From assembly GCF_016583985.1 (NCBI RefSeq), contig NZ_NRSD01000001.1, positions 372,001 to 436,000 on the forward strand: a DNA stretch of 64,000 nucleotides. Reading direction: 5' to 3'. The stretch comes from Thiocapsa imhoffii (GTDB lineage: Bacteria > Pseudomonadota > Gammaproteobacteria > Chromatiales > Chromatiaceae). Under the pieces are notes generated by a model that was not told the origin of the DNA, made no database searches, and saw nothing but the letters and a program-made list of their open reading frames with translations. Positions within the stretch are counted from its first letter, which is position 1. Each line of letters begins with the position of its first letter. Positions 10,654-19,908 of the stretch are shown one piece after another. A program made the translations under genes and the position numbers.

Positions 10654-12183
10654 ATGCTGTCACTCCCCCGGCTAATGACCCGTGACGCGCGGATCGACTC
10701 GCGCTTTCTGCTCGGCTTGCTCCTCTATTTCAGCCTCTTCGCCGTGGTTCGGGTGCTGATCTCCGACGCTCTCGAACTCGACGAGGCCGAACAACTGTTG
10801 CTTGCGCAATGGTGGCAGTGGGGGTATTCCGCCCAGCCCCCTTTGTATACCTGGTTGAGTGCTGGAGCAGAGCGCCTCTTTGGCGTGAACCTCCTCACCG
10901 CGAGCCTGCTGCGGGAAGCGCTGCTGTTTCTGACCTATCTGTTCGTCTATTTGACAGCCTTAAGGGTTCTTCAGGGGCCGCGGTTGGCGATCGCCGCAAC
11001 GCTCTCCCTTCTCTTGATCCCGCAGATCCTGTGGGAGAATCAACGCGAACACACGCACTCGCTCCTCGCGCTCTGCCTTGCCGCTGCCACTCTCTATCTG
11101 GTGATCCTGCTGCTTCAGCGACGTCACCTCGCCACCTATCTGGCGTTGGGGCTCGTCGGTGGGCTGGGGGTCCTGGCGAAATACAACATCCTTTTGTTTG
11201 ATTTCGCGCTTGCCGCCGCGCTCTTGACCTTGGCGGAGGGGCGGCGGCTCCTGCTTGATTGGCGCTGTGCCATCGCGCTCGGGCTCGCTCTGCTGATCCT
11301 CTCGCCGCATCTCTTCTGGCTGTTGCAGCATCTTCAGGCGATCAGTGATTTGCATGCGGTCGTTGCGGGTGAGGCACGCCGGGTGAGTGCCTCTCTTCAA
11401 GTCCTGGTGACGGTCCTCGTCTTCCTGACTCCCATGTGGCTGGTGTTCACACTGATGTTTTATCCCGCATTGAGAGAGGGTCTGCATGCGGGTGTGAGGG
11501 GTGTCGCGGTCCAGTTGATCCTCCGCTACCTGGCGGTGGTCCTGGCGCTGCTGCTGTGCGCTCAGTGGGTCCTCGGGATGGGCCAAATCAAGGAACGTTG
11601 GTTGCAGCCGCTGCTCTTTATGGTGCCGATCGCATGCTTCGCGCTTCTGAATGCACAAGCGGTCAGGCGTCGTCGACTGAACCTCTACTCGGGCATCGCG
11701 CTCACCGCTGGCGCCCTCGCCTTGCTCGTCACTGCCGTCCGTCTGCCGTTGCTCTCCGACGCCAGCAAGCCCTCACGGCTCCACCAGCCCATCGCTGAAT
11801 TGGCGGCGTTGATCGCGCCGCTTGCGCCACCCGGCAGCCTGCTGCTGGCCGAGGAGTATGCCCTCGCCGGTGCCTTGCGTCTGCACTTGCCGGATCGTGT
11901 TTGGTATGGCCCACGTATGAGCTATGTGGTGCCGCCCATCCCCCAATTGGTGCAGGACGCCAAGCAGGTTGTGCTCCTGTGGGATGGCGCGCGCCAGGAG
12001 TCGGTCCCGCCCCAGCTGCGGCATCTTGCCGAGGACGCTGGTCTCAGGCTGGAGGGGGCCGTTCCAGGATACATCGAGGCGCCTTATCGCTATGGACTCG
12101 CGCGGCACTACCGCCTAGGGATGCTCGTGGTCCCAGGGCCGGCGTTGGAGACCTCCGTGTTTCAGGCTGATCCAGATCGGTGA
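10654..12183 (+). CDS. Polytopic GT39-like (ArnT/PMT-type) glycosyltransferase
   Basis: 509 residues, with roughly ten to twelve hydrophobic segments across residues 15-370 and a soluble C-terminal region of about 130 residues. The first periplasmic loop carries acidic residues in LELDEAEQLLLAQWWQWG followed by QPPLYTWLSAG, the layout of GT39/ArnT-type enzymes that move a sugar from an undecaprenyl-linked donor to lipid A, glycans or proteins. Likely inner-membrane enzyme; acceptor and donor are unknown. It stands alone after the mutT-like gene (119-bp gap) and converges on yacG. Not part of the conserved dcw-secA neighbourhood, so perhaps an insertion in this lineage. Confidence 0.75.
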   Translation: MLSLPRLMTRDARIDSRFLLGLLLYFSLFAVVRVLISDALELDEAEQLLLAQWWQWGYSAQPPLYTWLSAGAERLFGVNLLTASLLREALLFLTYLFVYLTALRVLQGPRLAIAATLSLLLIPQILWENQREHTHSLLALCLAAATLYLVILLLQRRHLATYLALGLVGGLGVLAKYNILLFDFALAAALLTLAEGRRLLLDWRCAIALGLALLILSPHLFWLLQHLQAISDLHAVVAGEARRVSASLQVLVTVLVFLTPMWLVFTLMFYPALREGLHAGVRGVAVQLILRYLAVVLALLLCAQWVLGMGQIKERWLQPLLFMVPIACFALLNAQAVRRRRLNLYSGIALTAGALALLVTAVRLPLLSDASKPSRLHQPIAELAALIAPLAPPGSLLLAEEYALAGALRLHLPDRVWYGPRMSYVVPPIPQLVQDAKQVVLLWDGARQESVPPQLRHLAEDAGLRLEGAVPGYIEAPYRYGLARHYRLGMLVVPGPALETSVFQADPDR

Positions 12184-12260
12184 GGGTGTTGACGCCCCGG
12201 TAACGGTGCTCAAGTGCGCCAGGCACCGCACGGGAGGAGGTCCATGAGCGGGCGCGCGGC

Positions 12261-12455
12261 TCAGTGCTCGGTCGAAGGGTCCTCGGGGCCGACCGCCAAG
12301 CCGGAGTCATCCGTGACCGGGATGCGGTGCGTCTCCTCGAACCACTCGCCGAGATCGATCAGCCGGCAGCGTTCGCTGCAGAAAGGGCGCCAACGCGCCT
12401 CGGGCCCCCAGACGACAGGCTTCTTGCAGCGCGGACAGGGAAGGATTCGATCCAT
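12261..12455 (-). CDS. yacG: DNA gyrase inhibitor / zinc protein YacG
   Basis: 64 residues, a usual length. Two Cys pairs make a zinc site: [10 protein letters not shown] near residue 7 and [14 protein letters not shown] near residue 25, the signature of YacG, which binds GyrB and blocks gyrase in E. coli. The ATG abuts the zapD stop codon (12456), so the two genes are coupled, as in the E. coli zapD-yacG order. Acidic C-terminus. Confidence 0.95.
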   Translation of the reverse strand: MDRILPCPRCKKPVVWGPEARWRPFCSERCRLIDLGEWFEETHRIPVTDDSGLAVGPEDPSTEH

Positions 12456-13223
12456 TTAGAAGACGCAGCAGGTGAGTTTGAAGGGGATGTCCTCGGGGCT
12501 CTGGGATGGGCGCGCGCCCGGTTCGGCCTGCATGAAACGAATGCTGAAGCGGCCTTTGTGCCCGCTGATCTCGGGATAGATCGCACCGACACCATTGATC
12601 CCGACACGTACCATTTGCACGGGAATGTGCGCGTCGAGTGCCTCCTGGAAGAAACCGGACTCCGCAACCGCCTGCCGTGGGGCGGCACTGGTGCGTGCGA
12701 GCGAGAGCACGACGCGAACGGCGCGCTCCGCCGGCCGGAGATCCTCCAGCCAATGCTCAAGGCGCGTTTGGCGCATCTCCGGTGGCTGAATCAACCAATA
12801 GTGATAGTGCGGAAGGTCAAAGCTACAGGTGCCACCCGGAATACTCGCCCGCTGCGCGATGCCCTTGAGGAAGTCATCCTCGCGTGCCACCTGACCGATG
12901 GGTCCGGAAAGTTGCTGGATGGCATTGCTGGCTCCTTGTAAATCGCTCAAGACTCGCTCGAGGGCTTGCGGATCGATCCCCGGTTGATCCGCGATGCGCC
13001 TGATGGTGGTCGTGTAGCGTTCGAGCTCCTTGAGCAACTCGGTTTTGATGTCAGCGCGCGCGGTGACGGAGGCGAGGTCGAGGAGTGACTCGACCGCGAC
13101 GCGTGTGGCCCAGGCGTCATACTGAGGGGCAAAGTGGGTGAGCCGTTCGAACAGATGCTCGATCCGCAGGAAGGTGCGGACGCGCTCGTTCAGCGGATGC
13201 TCAAAGGTTAGGAAACTGGACAC
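12456..13223 (-). CDS. zapD: Z-ring associated protein ZapD
   Basis: 255 residues. ZapD binds the FtsZ C-terminal tail and bundles FtsZ filaments. The GTG at 13223 is chosen because it is 7 bases from a GAGG box and yields an N-terminus beginning SSFLTFEHPLNERVRTFLRIE-like, the family start; the frame continues to an ATG at 13262 that would add 13 unrelated residues. Also seen: IKTELLKELERY near 75, REDDFLKGIAQRASIPGG near 127, SFDLPHYHYWL near 147 and ISGHKGRFSIRFM near 222, all typical. Partner FtsZ is encoded 10 kb to the left. Followed without a gap by yacG. Confidence 0.95.
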   Translation of the reverse strand: MSSFLTFEHPLNERVRTFLRIEHLFERLTHFAPQYDAWATRVAVESLLDLASVTARADIKTELLKELERYTTTIRRIADQPGIDPQALERVLSDLQGASNAIQQLSGPIGQVAREDDFLKGIAQRASIPGGTCSFDLPHYHYWLIQPPEMRQTRLEHWLEDLRPAERAVRVVLSLARTSAAPRQAVAESGFFQEALDAHIPVQMVRVGINGVGAIYPEISGHKGRFSIRFMQAEPGARPSQSPEDIPFKLTCCVF

Positions 13224-13382
13224 AAAGGTACCTCGGACGCGGCGCGGTCCTCGCTCGATCAAGACAGTCAGTCAGCGCAGCAGTCGTTCTGACGTCGCGC
13301 GGCCGTGGTGGACATGCGCGATCCCGTGACCTGGATTCTCCAGATTTTGCCTCGGGTTGTCACGGGGCGAGTGTGGCACGCA

Positions 13383-15359
13383 TCAGCCAATGCGCAGTGA
13401 CTGCTTGTAGAAGCGGGGGACGGCATCCGGATCGCTGGTCATGAGGAGATGTTCCAACAACCAGTCCGGCAGACGGCCCGCGCGCTGCATCTGTGCGAAT
13501 TGGGTGCGCAGTCCGTCCCAGTAGAAGGTATCGCGCGAGTCGTCGAAGAAGACGACTGGGCCGGCCTCGATCACGCCGAGTTTCATATCGGTTAAGGTCA
13601 GCCCGATCTCTTCGAGCGTGCCCACTCCGCCGGCGAGGAAGAGATGGAAACTGGCGATCTCGAACCAGCGTTGCCGCGATTGGCGGCTGCGTGCCTGAAA
13701 GGTTTGATAATAGTCGGCGCTGCGATTGGGCTCTTGATCGAGGGTTTCGATGAAGCTGGAGCCGACGAGGATGCCGAGCCGTTGGGCGGCATCGGTGATC
13801 TGGCGCATGGCGCCGGGTCCGCCGCCGGTGAGGATGCTGATGTCACGACCGAAGAGTCCGATGAGATTGGCCAGCAGTCGCTCCGCTTTTTGGAGGGTTG
13901 GTTTGCTCATGGGCTTGACTGAGCCGTAGATCGCGAAGACGAGACTGGAGTGAAAACGCTCGACTTGGTCGGCGGTGGTGAAATAGCCACGCAGTCCGCG
14001 GAAGACGTGTCGCACGACATGGCCGCGGGCTTCGTTGCACCAAAAGACCGCGATGCCGAGCGCCTCATAGTCGGCGAGACGACTGTGGTCGCGGGCGGAC
14101 AGGAAGGAGCCGTGCTCGAAGGAGGCCCGTCGAAACACGATGCGCCCGATCCGCCGCCGTAAGGCGGCGGTGCAGATTTCGGTGTGCTCAATAAGATTCG
14201 GGAAATAACCGAGTAGCAGGGTCGCCCGTGCGCCGTCAGGCACCCGATCGAGGACGCTGATTCCACACTCGGCGCTGGTGTCGAGCAGCAGTCCCTCAGC
14301 GACGAGTCCGGACGCGAGATCGGTACCCCCGCGCGGATCGCGTGGGATCTGGGGCTGCGTCCAGATTGCATCGGGCGCGCCCCCGCGGCGCAGGCGCTCG
14401 GGATGGGCCGTGACGGCCATCATGCGGTGTGAATAGTGCTCGTGCGGCCGGGTCGTTTCGAGTCGATCGAAGATCTTGACCAGCTCCCGGTATGCTTGCG
14501 CCGTGTCGTGGTCACGCGGATTGGCGTGCGTGCATGCTCCACCGTGCCAGTAATGACGCGGCGGCGTGACCGCGAGCGCCTGATGCACGGAGGCCGCGAC
14601 ACTCGGGTTGATGATCAAGTGTTCCGAACGGTTGATGAATTCAAGATAGATGCGCGTGCCGCGGGTCGAGACCGGGTCGAGCACGGTCGCCTGAAGGTGA
14701 AAGCCCAAGGCCTCATCCAGGTTGCGCAGGACCACGTAGTGGCGATGCAGGAACATCGAGCAGGCCGTGACCAGTCCATCGCGCGGTTGCAGCTCGATGT
14801 GCTCCACGGCCTCGCGCACTTGGAGACGGTTGAGTAGATCCTTCCCATCGGCATGGGTCGCAATGGTGGTGACCTGTTCCAGCGTCAACGGCTTGAGGAA
14901 GCGAAAGCGTTGCCGCTGGGGGCGGATCATGAGATAGCCATTGCTATCGATCGAGAAGCCGGCGGGGACCTGGATCTCGTTGTCCTTGATCAGTTGATGG
15001 ATCTCGGTGGAGCGCAGCCGATTGCTCTCGGGACAAAAGACCAGCCGCCCCACGCGCAAACCGGGGACGACGATCTGGCACAGGTGTGCGCCGATGCCAA
15101 ACGAGGGGATCGCGGAGACGACCTGAAGTCGGAGCCGGCAGAGGTCGCCCTCGACGCGGGGCGCGTCGAGCGCGCAGATGTCGATCCCGATGCGCGCGAG
15201 TCGGCTGCGCGCCGCGAAGACCAGCTCCGCCTCCTGATCCGCGACCAGTCGGCGGAAGTCCGGCGAGATCTCAAATCGCGCCTCGACGAGAGCGCTGGTC
15301 TCGCTCCGGTCCAACACCTCGGTGATCCAACCATCACCCGTTTCTGGGGTTACGTACAT
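13383..15359 (-). CDS. LOG-family protein with a large uncharacterised N-terminal region
   Basis: 658 residues. The C-terminal part (about 473-640) is a Rossmann-like LOG/lysine-decarboxylase-like domain, with ILTGGGPGAMRQ near 510 and AGGVGTLEE near 576, corresponding to the GGGxGxM and PGGxGTxxE motifs of nucleoside-5'-monophosphate phosphoribohydrolases (LOG, PpnN); the usual Pro of the second motif is Ala here. The first 470 residues are not recognised and exceed the roughly 150-residue N-terminal domain of E. coli PpnN. A role in cleaving nucleotides to base and ribose 5-phosphate is plausible but unproven. ATG at 15359 has AGGACAG just upstream. It occupies the place where coaE is found in many relatives. 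No transmembrane segment seen. Confidence 0.75.
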   Translation of the reverse strand: MYVTPETGDGWITEVLDRSETSALVEARFEISPDFRRLVADQEAELVFAARSRLARIGIDICALDAPRVEGDLCRLRLQVVSAIPSFGIGAHLCQIVVPGLRVGRLVFCPESNRLRSTEIHQLIKDNEIQVPAGFSIDSNGYLMIRPQRQRFRFLKPLTLEQVTTIATHADGKDLLNRLQVREAVEHIELQPRDGLVTACSMFLHRHYVVLRNLDEALGFHLQATVLDPVSTRGTRIYLEFINRSEHLIINPSVAASVHQALAVTPPRHYWHGGACTHANPRDHDTAQAYRELVKIFDRLETTRPHEHYSHRMMAVTAHPERLRRGGAPDAIWTQPQIPRDPRGGTDLASGLVAEGLLLDTSAECGISVLDRVPDGARATLLLGYFPNLIEHTEICTAALRRRIGRIVFRRASFEHGSFLSARDHSRLADYEALGIAVFWCNEARGHVVRHVFRGLRGYFTTADQVERFHSSLVFAIYGSVKPMSKPTLQKAERLLANLIGLFGRDISILTGGGPGAMRQITDAAQRLGILVGSSFIETLDQEPNRSADYYQTFQARSRQSRQRWFEIASFHLFLAGGVGTLEEIGLTLTDMKLGVIEAGPVVFFDDSRDTFYWDGLRTQFAQMQRAGRLPDWLLEHLLMTSDPDAVPRFYKQSLRIG

Positions 15360-15578
15360 GGGTCTGTCCTAAGCGGTCGGTGCGCGTGTGGTTCGGCGTG
15401 ATGTTGGTCTGAATCCTGCCCGTGGCAGTCGTGGCCACCACCACTGGGCATACCGGTGACACGACCGCCAGTGCTAGAATGCGCGGCCGAACAACATGCA
15501 GTGCGGCTACCCTGGTGTCAACCGGCATTGGCACCGGCTGGCCGTGGTCGCAGCCGGATCGAGTGAGAGGGGGCTTCC

Positions 15579-16328
15579 ATGGCCGGTCACAGTAAATGGG
15601 CCAATATCAAGCATCGCAAGGCGGCTCAAGACAAGCAGCGCGGGAAAATTTGGACCAAATTGATCCGTGAAGTGACGGTCGCGAGCCGGGAGGGAGGCGG
15701 GGATCCCGCCGCCAATCCGCGGCTTCGCTTGGCGATGGATAAGGCCTTTGGGGCCAATATGCCGCGTGATACGGTCGAGCGCGCGATCAAGCGTGGCGCC
15801 GGGGGGATGGACGGCGAGCACTATGAAGAGATCCGCTACGAGGGCTATGGCCCGGGCGGGGTCGCCATCATGGTCGATTGCATGACCGACAATCGCAACC
15901 GCACCGCGGCCGAGGTGCGGCATGCCTTCAGCAAGCACGGAGGCAATCTGGGGACCGATGGTTCGGTGGCGTATTTGTTCACCAAACAAGGCATCATCAG
16001 CTTTCAACCCGGTACCGATGAAGATGCCGTGATGGAGGCGGCGCTCGATGCCGGCGCGGAGGATGTGCTCGTTAATGATGACGGCTCGATCGATGTCGTG
16101 ACGACTCCCGAGACCTTCACGGTGGTCAAAGAGGCGCTCACGGGCGCCGGGTTCGATACGGAGGTGGCTGAGATCTCGTTTAACGCCTCCCTGCTCGCCG
16201 AACTCGATCGTGACGCGGCCGAGAAACTGCTCCGGCTCGTCGATGTCCTCAATGAGCTCGACGACGTTCAAGACGTCTATCACAACGCCGATGTCGCCGA
16301 TGACATCCTGGCGGAACTCGATGGCTGA
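15579..16328 (+). CDS. yebC: YebC/PmpR-family protein
   Basis: 249 residues, typical of the family. The hallmark N-terminus [19 protein letters not shown] is complete. Members are described as DNA-binding regulators and, more recently, as translation factors that help ribosomes through proline stretches. It heads a yebC-ruvC-ruvA cluster, as in E. coli. The ruvC start codon overlaps its stop (8-bp overlap), so the genes are translationally coupled. A GAGAGG box precedes the ATG. Acidic C-terminal half, as usual. Confidence 0.96.
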   Translation: MAGHSKWANIKHRKAAQDKQRGKIWTKLIREVTVASREGGGDPAANPRLRLAMDKAFGANMPRDTVERAIKRGAGGMDGEHYEEIRYEGYGPGGVAIMVDCMTDNRNRTAAEVRHAFSKHGGNLGTDGSVAYLFTKQGIISFQPGTDEDAVMEAALDAGAEDVLVNDDGSIDVVTTPETFTVVKEALTGAGFDTEVAEISFNASLLAELDRDAAEKLLRLVDVLNELDDVQDVYHNADVADDILAELDG

Positions 16329-16902
16329 GCCCGATGGTTGCCGAATAGATAACCGCGTGCGCGCACGACCGGACGCCGCGCACCTGCCTCATCGCATCCT
16401 TGGCATCGACCCCGGGTCACGCCGGACCGGTTTCGGCCTGATCGACACCAACGGGCAACGCAGTCTGCGCATCGCCAGCGGAACGCTTCAGGTTGGCGCG
16501 CATCCCTGGCCCGAGCGTCTCAAGCGGATCTTCGATGGTGTGGCGGCGATCGTTTCCGAGCATCGTCCGCACGACATGGCCGTCGAGCAACTGATCTTCG
16601 CGCGTGATCCGGCCGCGGCACTGAAGATCGGCCAGGCCCGTGGTGCGGCGCTTTGTGCGGGACTCTCATCCGGGGTCAACGTGCACGAGTACAGCCCGAA
16701 AGCGGTCAAGCGCGCGGTGGTGGGATCCGGCGCGGCGGAGAAGTCGCAGGTGCAGCACATGATCCGAGTGCTGCTCGGTCTGGTGGAACTCCCGGGTGAG
16801 GACGAGGCCGATGCCTTGGCGATCGCACTCTGCCACGCGCATTCGATGTGCGTCCCGGGGCGGGGGCGTGCCACCGCGTCATGGCGGGACTGGCGGCCTT
16901 GA
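16321..16902 (+). CDS. ruvC: Holliday junction resolvase RuvC
   Basis: 193 residues with the ATG at 16321; about 20 extra N-terminal residues precede the core that begins [14 protein letters not shown]. An in-frame GTG at 16357 would give a protein closer to E. coli RuvC (173). Catalytic acidic residues are visible: the Asp in LGIDPGS, the Glu in [12 protein letters not shown], and the [12 protein letters not shown] box near the C-terminus. Cuts Holliday junctions symmetrically in partnership with RuvAB. Lies between yebC (overlapping) and ruvA (4-bp gap). Confidence 0.95.
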   Translation: MAEPDGCRIDNRVRARPDAAHLPHRILGIDPGSRRTGFGLIDTNGQRSLRIASGTLQVGAHPWPERLKRIFDGVAAIVSEHRPHDMAVEQLIFARDPAAALKIGQARGAALCAGLSSGVNVHEYSPKAVKRAVVGSGAAEKSQVQHMIRVLLGLVELPGEDEADALAIALCHAHSMCVPGRGRATASWRDWRP

Positions 16903-16906
16903 GCAG

Positions 16907-17515
16907 ATGATCGGTCGGTTACAGGGCCGGATCCTCGCCAAGCATCCGCCACATCTCATGCTGGATGTGAATGGGGTGGGGTATGAGCTCGAAGCCCCCA
17001 TGTCGACGTTTTACGCCCTACCCGCGGTTGGGGAGATGGCCATCTTGGTCACGCACCTGGTGATCCGTGAGGACGCCCACAGCCTGTACGGTTTCCATCG
17101 CGAGCAGGAGCGCGGGCTCTTTCGGGTCTTGATCAAGGTCACGGGGATCGGGCCACGCATGGCCTTGGCGATCCTCTCGAGCATGGATGCAACACGCTTT
17201 AGCGAATGTATCGAGCAGGGCGATCTCGACACCCTGATGCGGGTGCCCGGGGTTGGGCGCAAGACCGCTCAGCGACTGGTGATGGAACTGCGCGATCGAC
17301 TCGGGGCGACCTCGCCCCAAGGTGCGGGCGAGCAGGGTCGAGCCGTGGCGCACCTCGACACGCGTGGACAAACGCTCGCGGATGCGGTGAGTGCATTGGT
17401 TGCGCTGGGCTACCGTCCGGCTGACGCGACGCGCATGGCGCGGGCGGCTGATGATGGGGTCGGTGCGGCGGAGGATCTCATCCGCGCCGCCCTGCGTACC
17501 GCGAATGCGCGCTAG
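16907..17515 (+). CDS. ruvA: Holliday junction branch-migration protein RuvA
   Basis: 202 residues. The ATG at 16907 gives the family start MIGRLQGRILAKHPPHLML. Two helix-hairpin-helix elements are visible, KVTGIGPRMALAILSSM near 78 and RVPGVGRKTAQRLVMELRDR near 112; the C-terminal domain III, with ADAVSALVALGYRPADATR, would contact RuvB. It follows ruvC by 4 bases. Unlike the common order, ruvB does not follow; glcE does. Confidence 0.97.
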   Translation: MIGRLQGRILAKHPPHLMLDVNGVGYELEAPMSTFYALPAVGEMAILVTHLVIREDAHSLYGFHREQERGLFRVLIKVTGIGPRMALAILSSMDATRFSECIEQGDLDTLMRVPGVGRKTAQRLVMELRDRLGATSPQGAGEQGRAVAHLDTRGQTLADAVSALVALGYRPADATRMARAADDGVGAAEDLIRAALRTANAR

Positions 17516-17587
17516 GCCGATGTCCATCCTGGTCGCCGCGAGCGGTGAACCGGTGTGTCCAACAGCGGAATCCACAGCAGGGGAATG

Positions 17588-18688
17588 ATGGTGAGCAATG
17601 ACCAGACCGCTGAGTTGCAAGCCCGGGTCCGCGCGGCGGGCGAGGCGGGAATCTCGCTGTGCGTGCAGGGGAACGCCACCAAGACCTGGTTGGGCCGTGC
17701 CCCCGAGGGTGAGCCGGTCGTCGTAAGCGAACATTCTGGCGTGCTCAGTTATGAGCCTCAGGAGCTGGTCATCAGGGCCCGCTGTGGCACGCCGTTACAA
17801 GAGATCGAGGCAATCCTCGCCGAGCGAGGCCAAATGCTGGCCTTCGAACCGCCCCACTTCGCAATCCCCTCACCGGGTGCCGTGGCAACACCAGGGGCCA
17901 CGCTCGGCGGCACCATCGCCGCGGGTCTTTCCGGACCGCGACGTGCCGCGGCCGGCTCGGCGCGTGATTTCGTCCTGGGCACGCGGGTCTTGACCGGTCG
18001 CGGCGAGGTGCTGCGCTTCGGTGGCGAGGTGATGAAGAATGTCGCCGGATACGACGTGTCGCGCTTGATGACTGGAGCTCTTGGAACCCTTGGTATCCTG
18101 CTCGACATCAGTCTCAAGGTGCTGCCGATCCCACCGCTCACGCGCACGCTGAGGCGTGAATGCTCGCTGTCGCAGGCCTTGGCCTTGATGAGCGACTGGG
18201 CCGCGCGTCCATTGCCGATCAGTGCAACCTGCCACGTGGGCGAACAACTCTGGGTTCGTCTCGCCGGCAATGAGGCGGGAGTCGTTGCGGCCGCCAAGAG
18301 CCTCGGCGGGAATGCGCTCGATGATGAGGTGGCTGCGCGCTTCTGGAGCGATCAGGTGCGTGATCAGCGCCACGTCTTCTTCGCCGGTCATGAACCGCTC
18401 TGGCGATTATCGTTACCGGCGGCGGCACCGCCAGTGTTTCCGCTGGATGCGCAGCTGATCGAATGGGGTGGAGCGCAGCGCTGGGTGCGCAGTGCGATCC
18501 ATCCGGAGGTGATGCGGGCGCAGGTGGCGGCAGTCGGTGGCCATGCCACGCTGTTTCGCGGCGGCGATCGCCGGAGCGAGGTGTTTCAACCGCTCCCGTC
18601 CGCGCTCATGGAACTGCACCGAGAGGTGAAGCACGCGTTCGATCCCCAGGGCATCCTCAATCGGGGGCGCCTTTACGCAACGCTCTAG
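17588..18688 (+). CDS. glcE: Glycolate oxidase FAD-binding subunit GlcE
   Basis: 366 residues. FAD-binding (PCMH-type) subunit of the membrane-associated glycolate dehydrogenase GlcDEF, which oxidises glycolate to glyoxylate. The FAD domain is recognised by PHFAIPSPGAVATPGATLGG near residue 95 and GEVMKNVAGYDVSRLMTGALG near 145. ATG at 17588 has AGGGG 4 bases upstream; an adjacent in-frame ATG at 17585 is too close to it. glcF follows after 8 bases with a strong AGGAGCAGG box. The catalytic flavin subunit GlcD is not encoded here. Glycolate arises from RubisCO oxygenation, so the pathway makes sense in an autotroph. Confidence 0.93.
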   Translation: MVSNDQTAELQARVRAAGEAGISLCVQGNATKTWLGRAPEGEPVVVSEHSGVLSYEPQELVIRARCGTPLQEIEAILAERGQMLAFEPPHFAIPSPGAVATPGATLGGTIAAGLSGPRRAAAGSARDFVLGTRVLTGRGEVLRFGGEVMKNVAGYDVSRLMTGALGTLGILLDISLKVLPIPPLTRTLRRECSLSQALALMSDWAARPLPISATCHVGEQLWVRLAGNEAGVVAAAKSLGGNALDDEVAARFWSDQVRDQRHVFFAGHEPLWRLSLPAAAPPVFPLDAQLIEWGGAQRWVRSAIHPEVMRAQVAAVGGHATLFRGGDRRSEVFQPLPSALMELHREVKHAFDPQGILNRGRLYATL

Positions 18689-18696
18689 GAGCAGGC

Positions 18697-19908
18697 ATGC
18701 AGACCGAGATCCTTCCTGAGTTCTTGAGTCAGCCCTCGGGGCGCGAGGCCGAAACCATTCTGCGCTCCTGTGTGCACTGCGGCTTTTGTACCGCGACCTG
18801 TCCGACCTACCAACTCCTGGGGGACGAACTCGACGGGCCACGTGGGCGGATCTACCAGATCAAGCTCGTGCTCGAAGGCCAGCAGCCGACCCGGATCACG
18901 CAACGGCATCTCGATCGGTGTCTGAGCTGTCGTGCCTGCGAGACCACCTGTCCCTCGGGTGTGCGTTATGCGCGTCTCTTGGATATCGGCCGGCATCTGG
19001 TCGATGAGCGCGTCACGCGTGGGGGCATGGAGCGTCTCATGCGATGGGCGCTGGTGAGGTTGCTTCCCTACCCGAAACGGTTCGGCCCGCTGTTGCAGAT
19101 CGCGCGCTGGACCGGCCCCCTATTGCCCAAGCGACTGCGCAAGAAACTGCCCGCGCCACAACCGGTTGGTCCGCTGCCCCCCACGGTAGGCCGGCGTCGC
19201 ATGCTGGTGCTCGGCGGATGCGTGCAACGCGTGGCGACCCCGCGCACCAATGCGGTGGCCGCGCGGGTTCTCGCGCGCCTCGGGTTCGATCTCGTCGATG
19301 TCCCACATGCGGGCTGTTGTGGTGCGGTCGCTTATCATCTGGGTGCCGAGGATGAGGGGCGCGCGGCGATGCGGCGCAATATCGATGCCTGGTGGCCAGA
19401 AATCGAGTCCGGATGCGAGGCGATTCTGGTCAACGCCAGTGGGTGCGGTGTCATGATCAAGGAATATGGTCAGGCGCTGGCCGAGGACTCGCAGTATGCC
19501 GAACGCGCCAACCGCATCGCGAACCTGGCGCGTGACCCGATCGAGGTCCTTCAGGACGCCGACCTCAGCCCACTCGGCCTGCCTGGGCGTGGTCGTCGAG
19601 TCGCCTTCCATGCGCCCTGCACTCTCCAGCACGGGCAGCAATTGCGCACGGTTGTCGAGCCGTTGCTGACTCGGCTTGGATTTCAGTTGACGAGTGTTCC
19701 TGACGCGCATCTCTGCTGCGGTTCGGCGGGCACCTACTCGATCACGCAACCGGCGCTTTCGCGGCAATTGCTCGAGAACAAGGTTTCGGCGCTCGAGTCG
19801 GGCACGCCTGAGATCATCGCAACCGCCAATATTGGCTGTCAGTTGCACCTCGGGAGTGGTACCTCGACCCCGGTGGTGCACTGGCTGGAATTACTGGAGG
19901 CCGCATGA
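18697..19908 (+). CDS. glcF: Glycolate oxidase iron-sulfur subunit GlcF
   Basis: 403 residues. Iron-sulfur electron-transfer subunit of glycolate dehydrogenase. Two [4Fe-4S] motifs are complete: CVHCGFCTATCPTYQ near residue 23 and CLSCRACETTCPSGV near residue 73. Two cysteine-rich CCG domains follow, with HAGCCGAVAYHLG near 205 and HLCCGSAGTYS near 338. The ATG at 18697 follows glcE by 8 bases and has a strong Shine-Dalgarno sequence. The stop overlaps the next ATG by 4 bases. Expected at the cytoplasmic face of the membrane, passing electrons to quinone. Confidence 0.96.
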   Translation: MQTEILPEFLSQPSGREAETILRSCVHCGFCTATCPTYQLLGDELDGPRGRIYQIKLVLEGQQPTRITQRHLDRCLSCRACETTCPSGVRYARLLDIGRHLVDERVTRGGMERLMRWALVRLLPYPKRFGPLLQIARWTGPLLPKRLRKKLPAPQPVGPLPPTVGRRRMLVLGGCVQRVATPRTNAVAARVLARLGFDLVDVPHAGCCGAVAYHLGAEDEGRAAMRRNIDAWWPEIESGCEAILVNASGCGVMIKEYGQALAEDSQYAERANRIANLARDPIEVLQDADLSPLGLPGRGRRVAFHAPCTLQHGQQLRTVVEPLLTRLGFQLTSVPDAHLCCGSAGTYSITQPALSRQLLENKVSALESGTPEIIATANIGCQLHLGSGTSTPVVHWLELLEAA

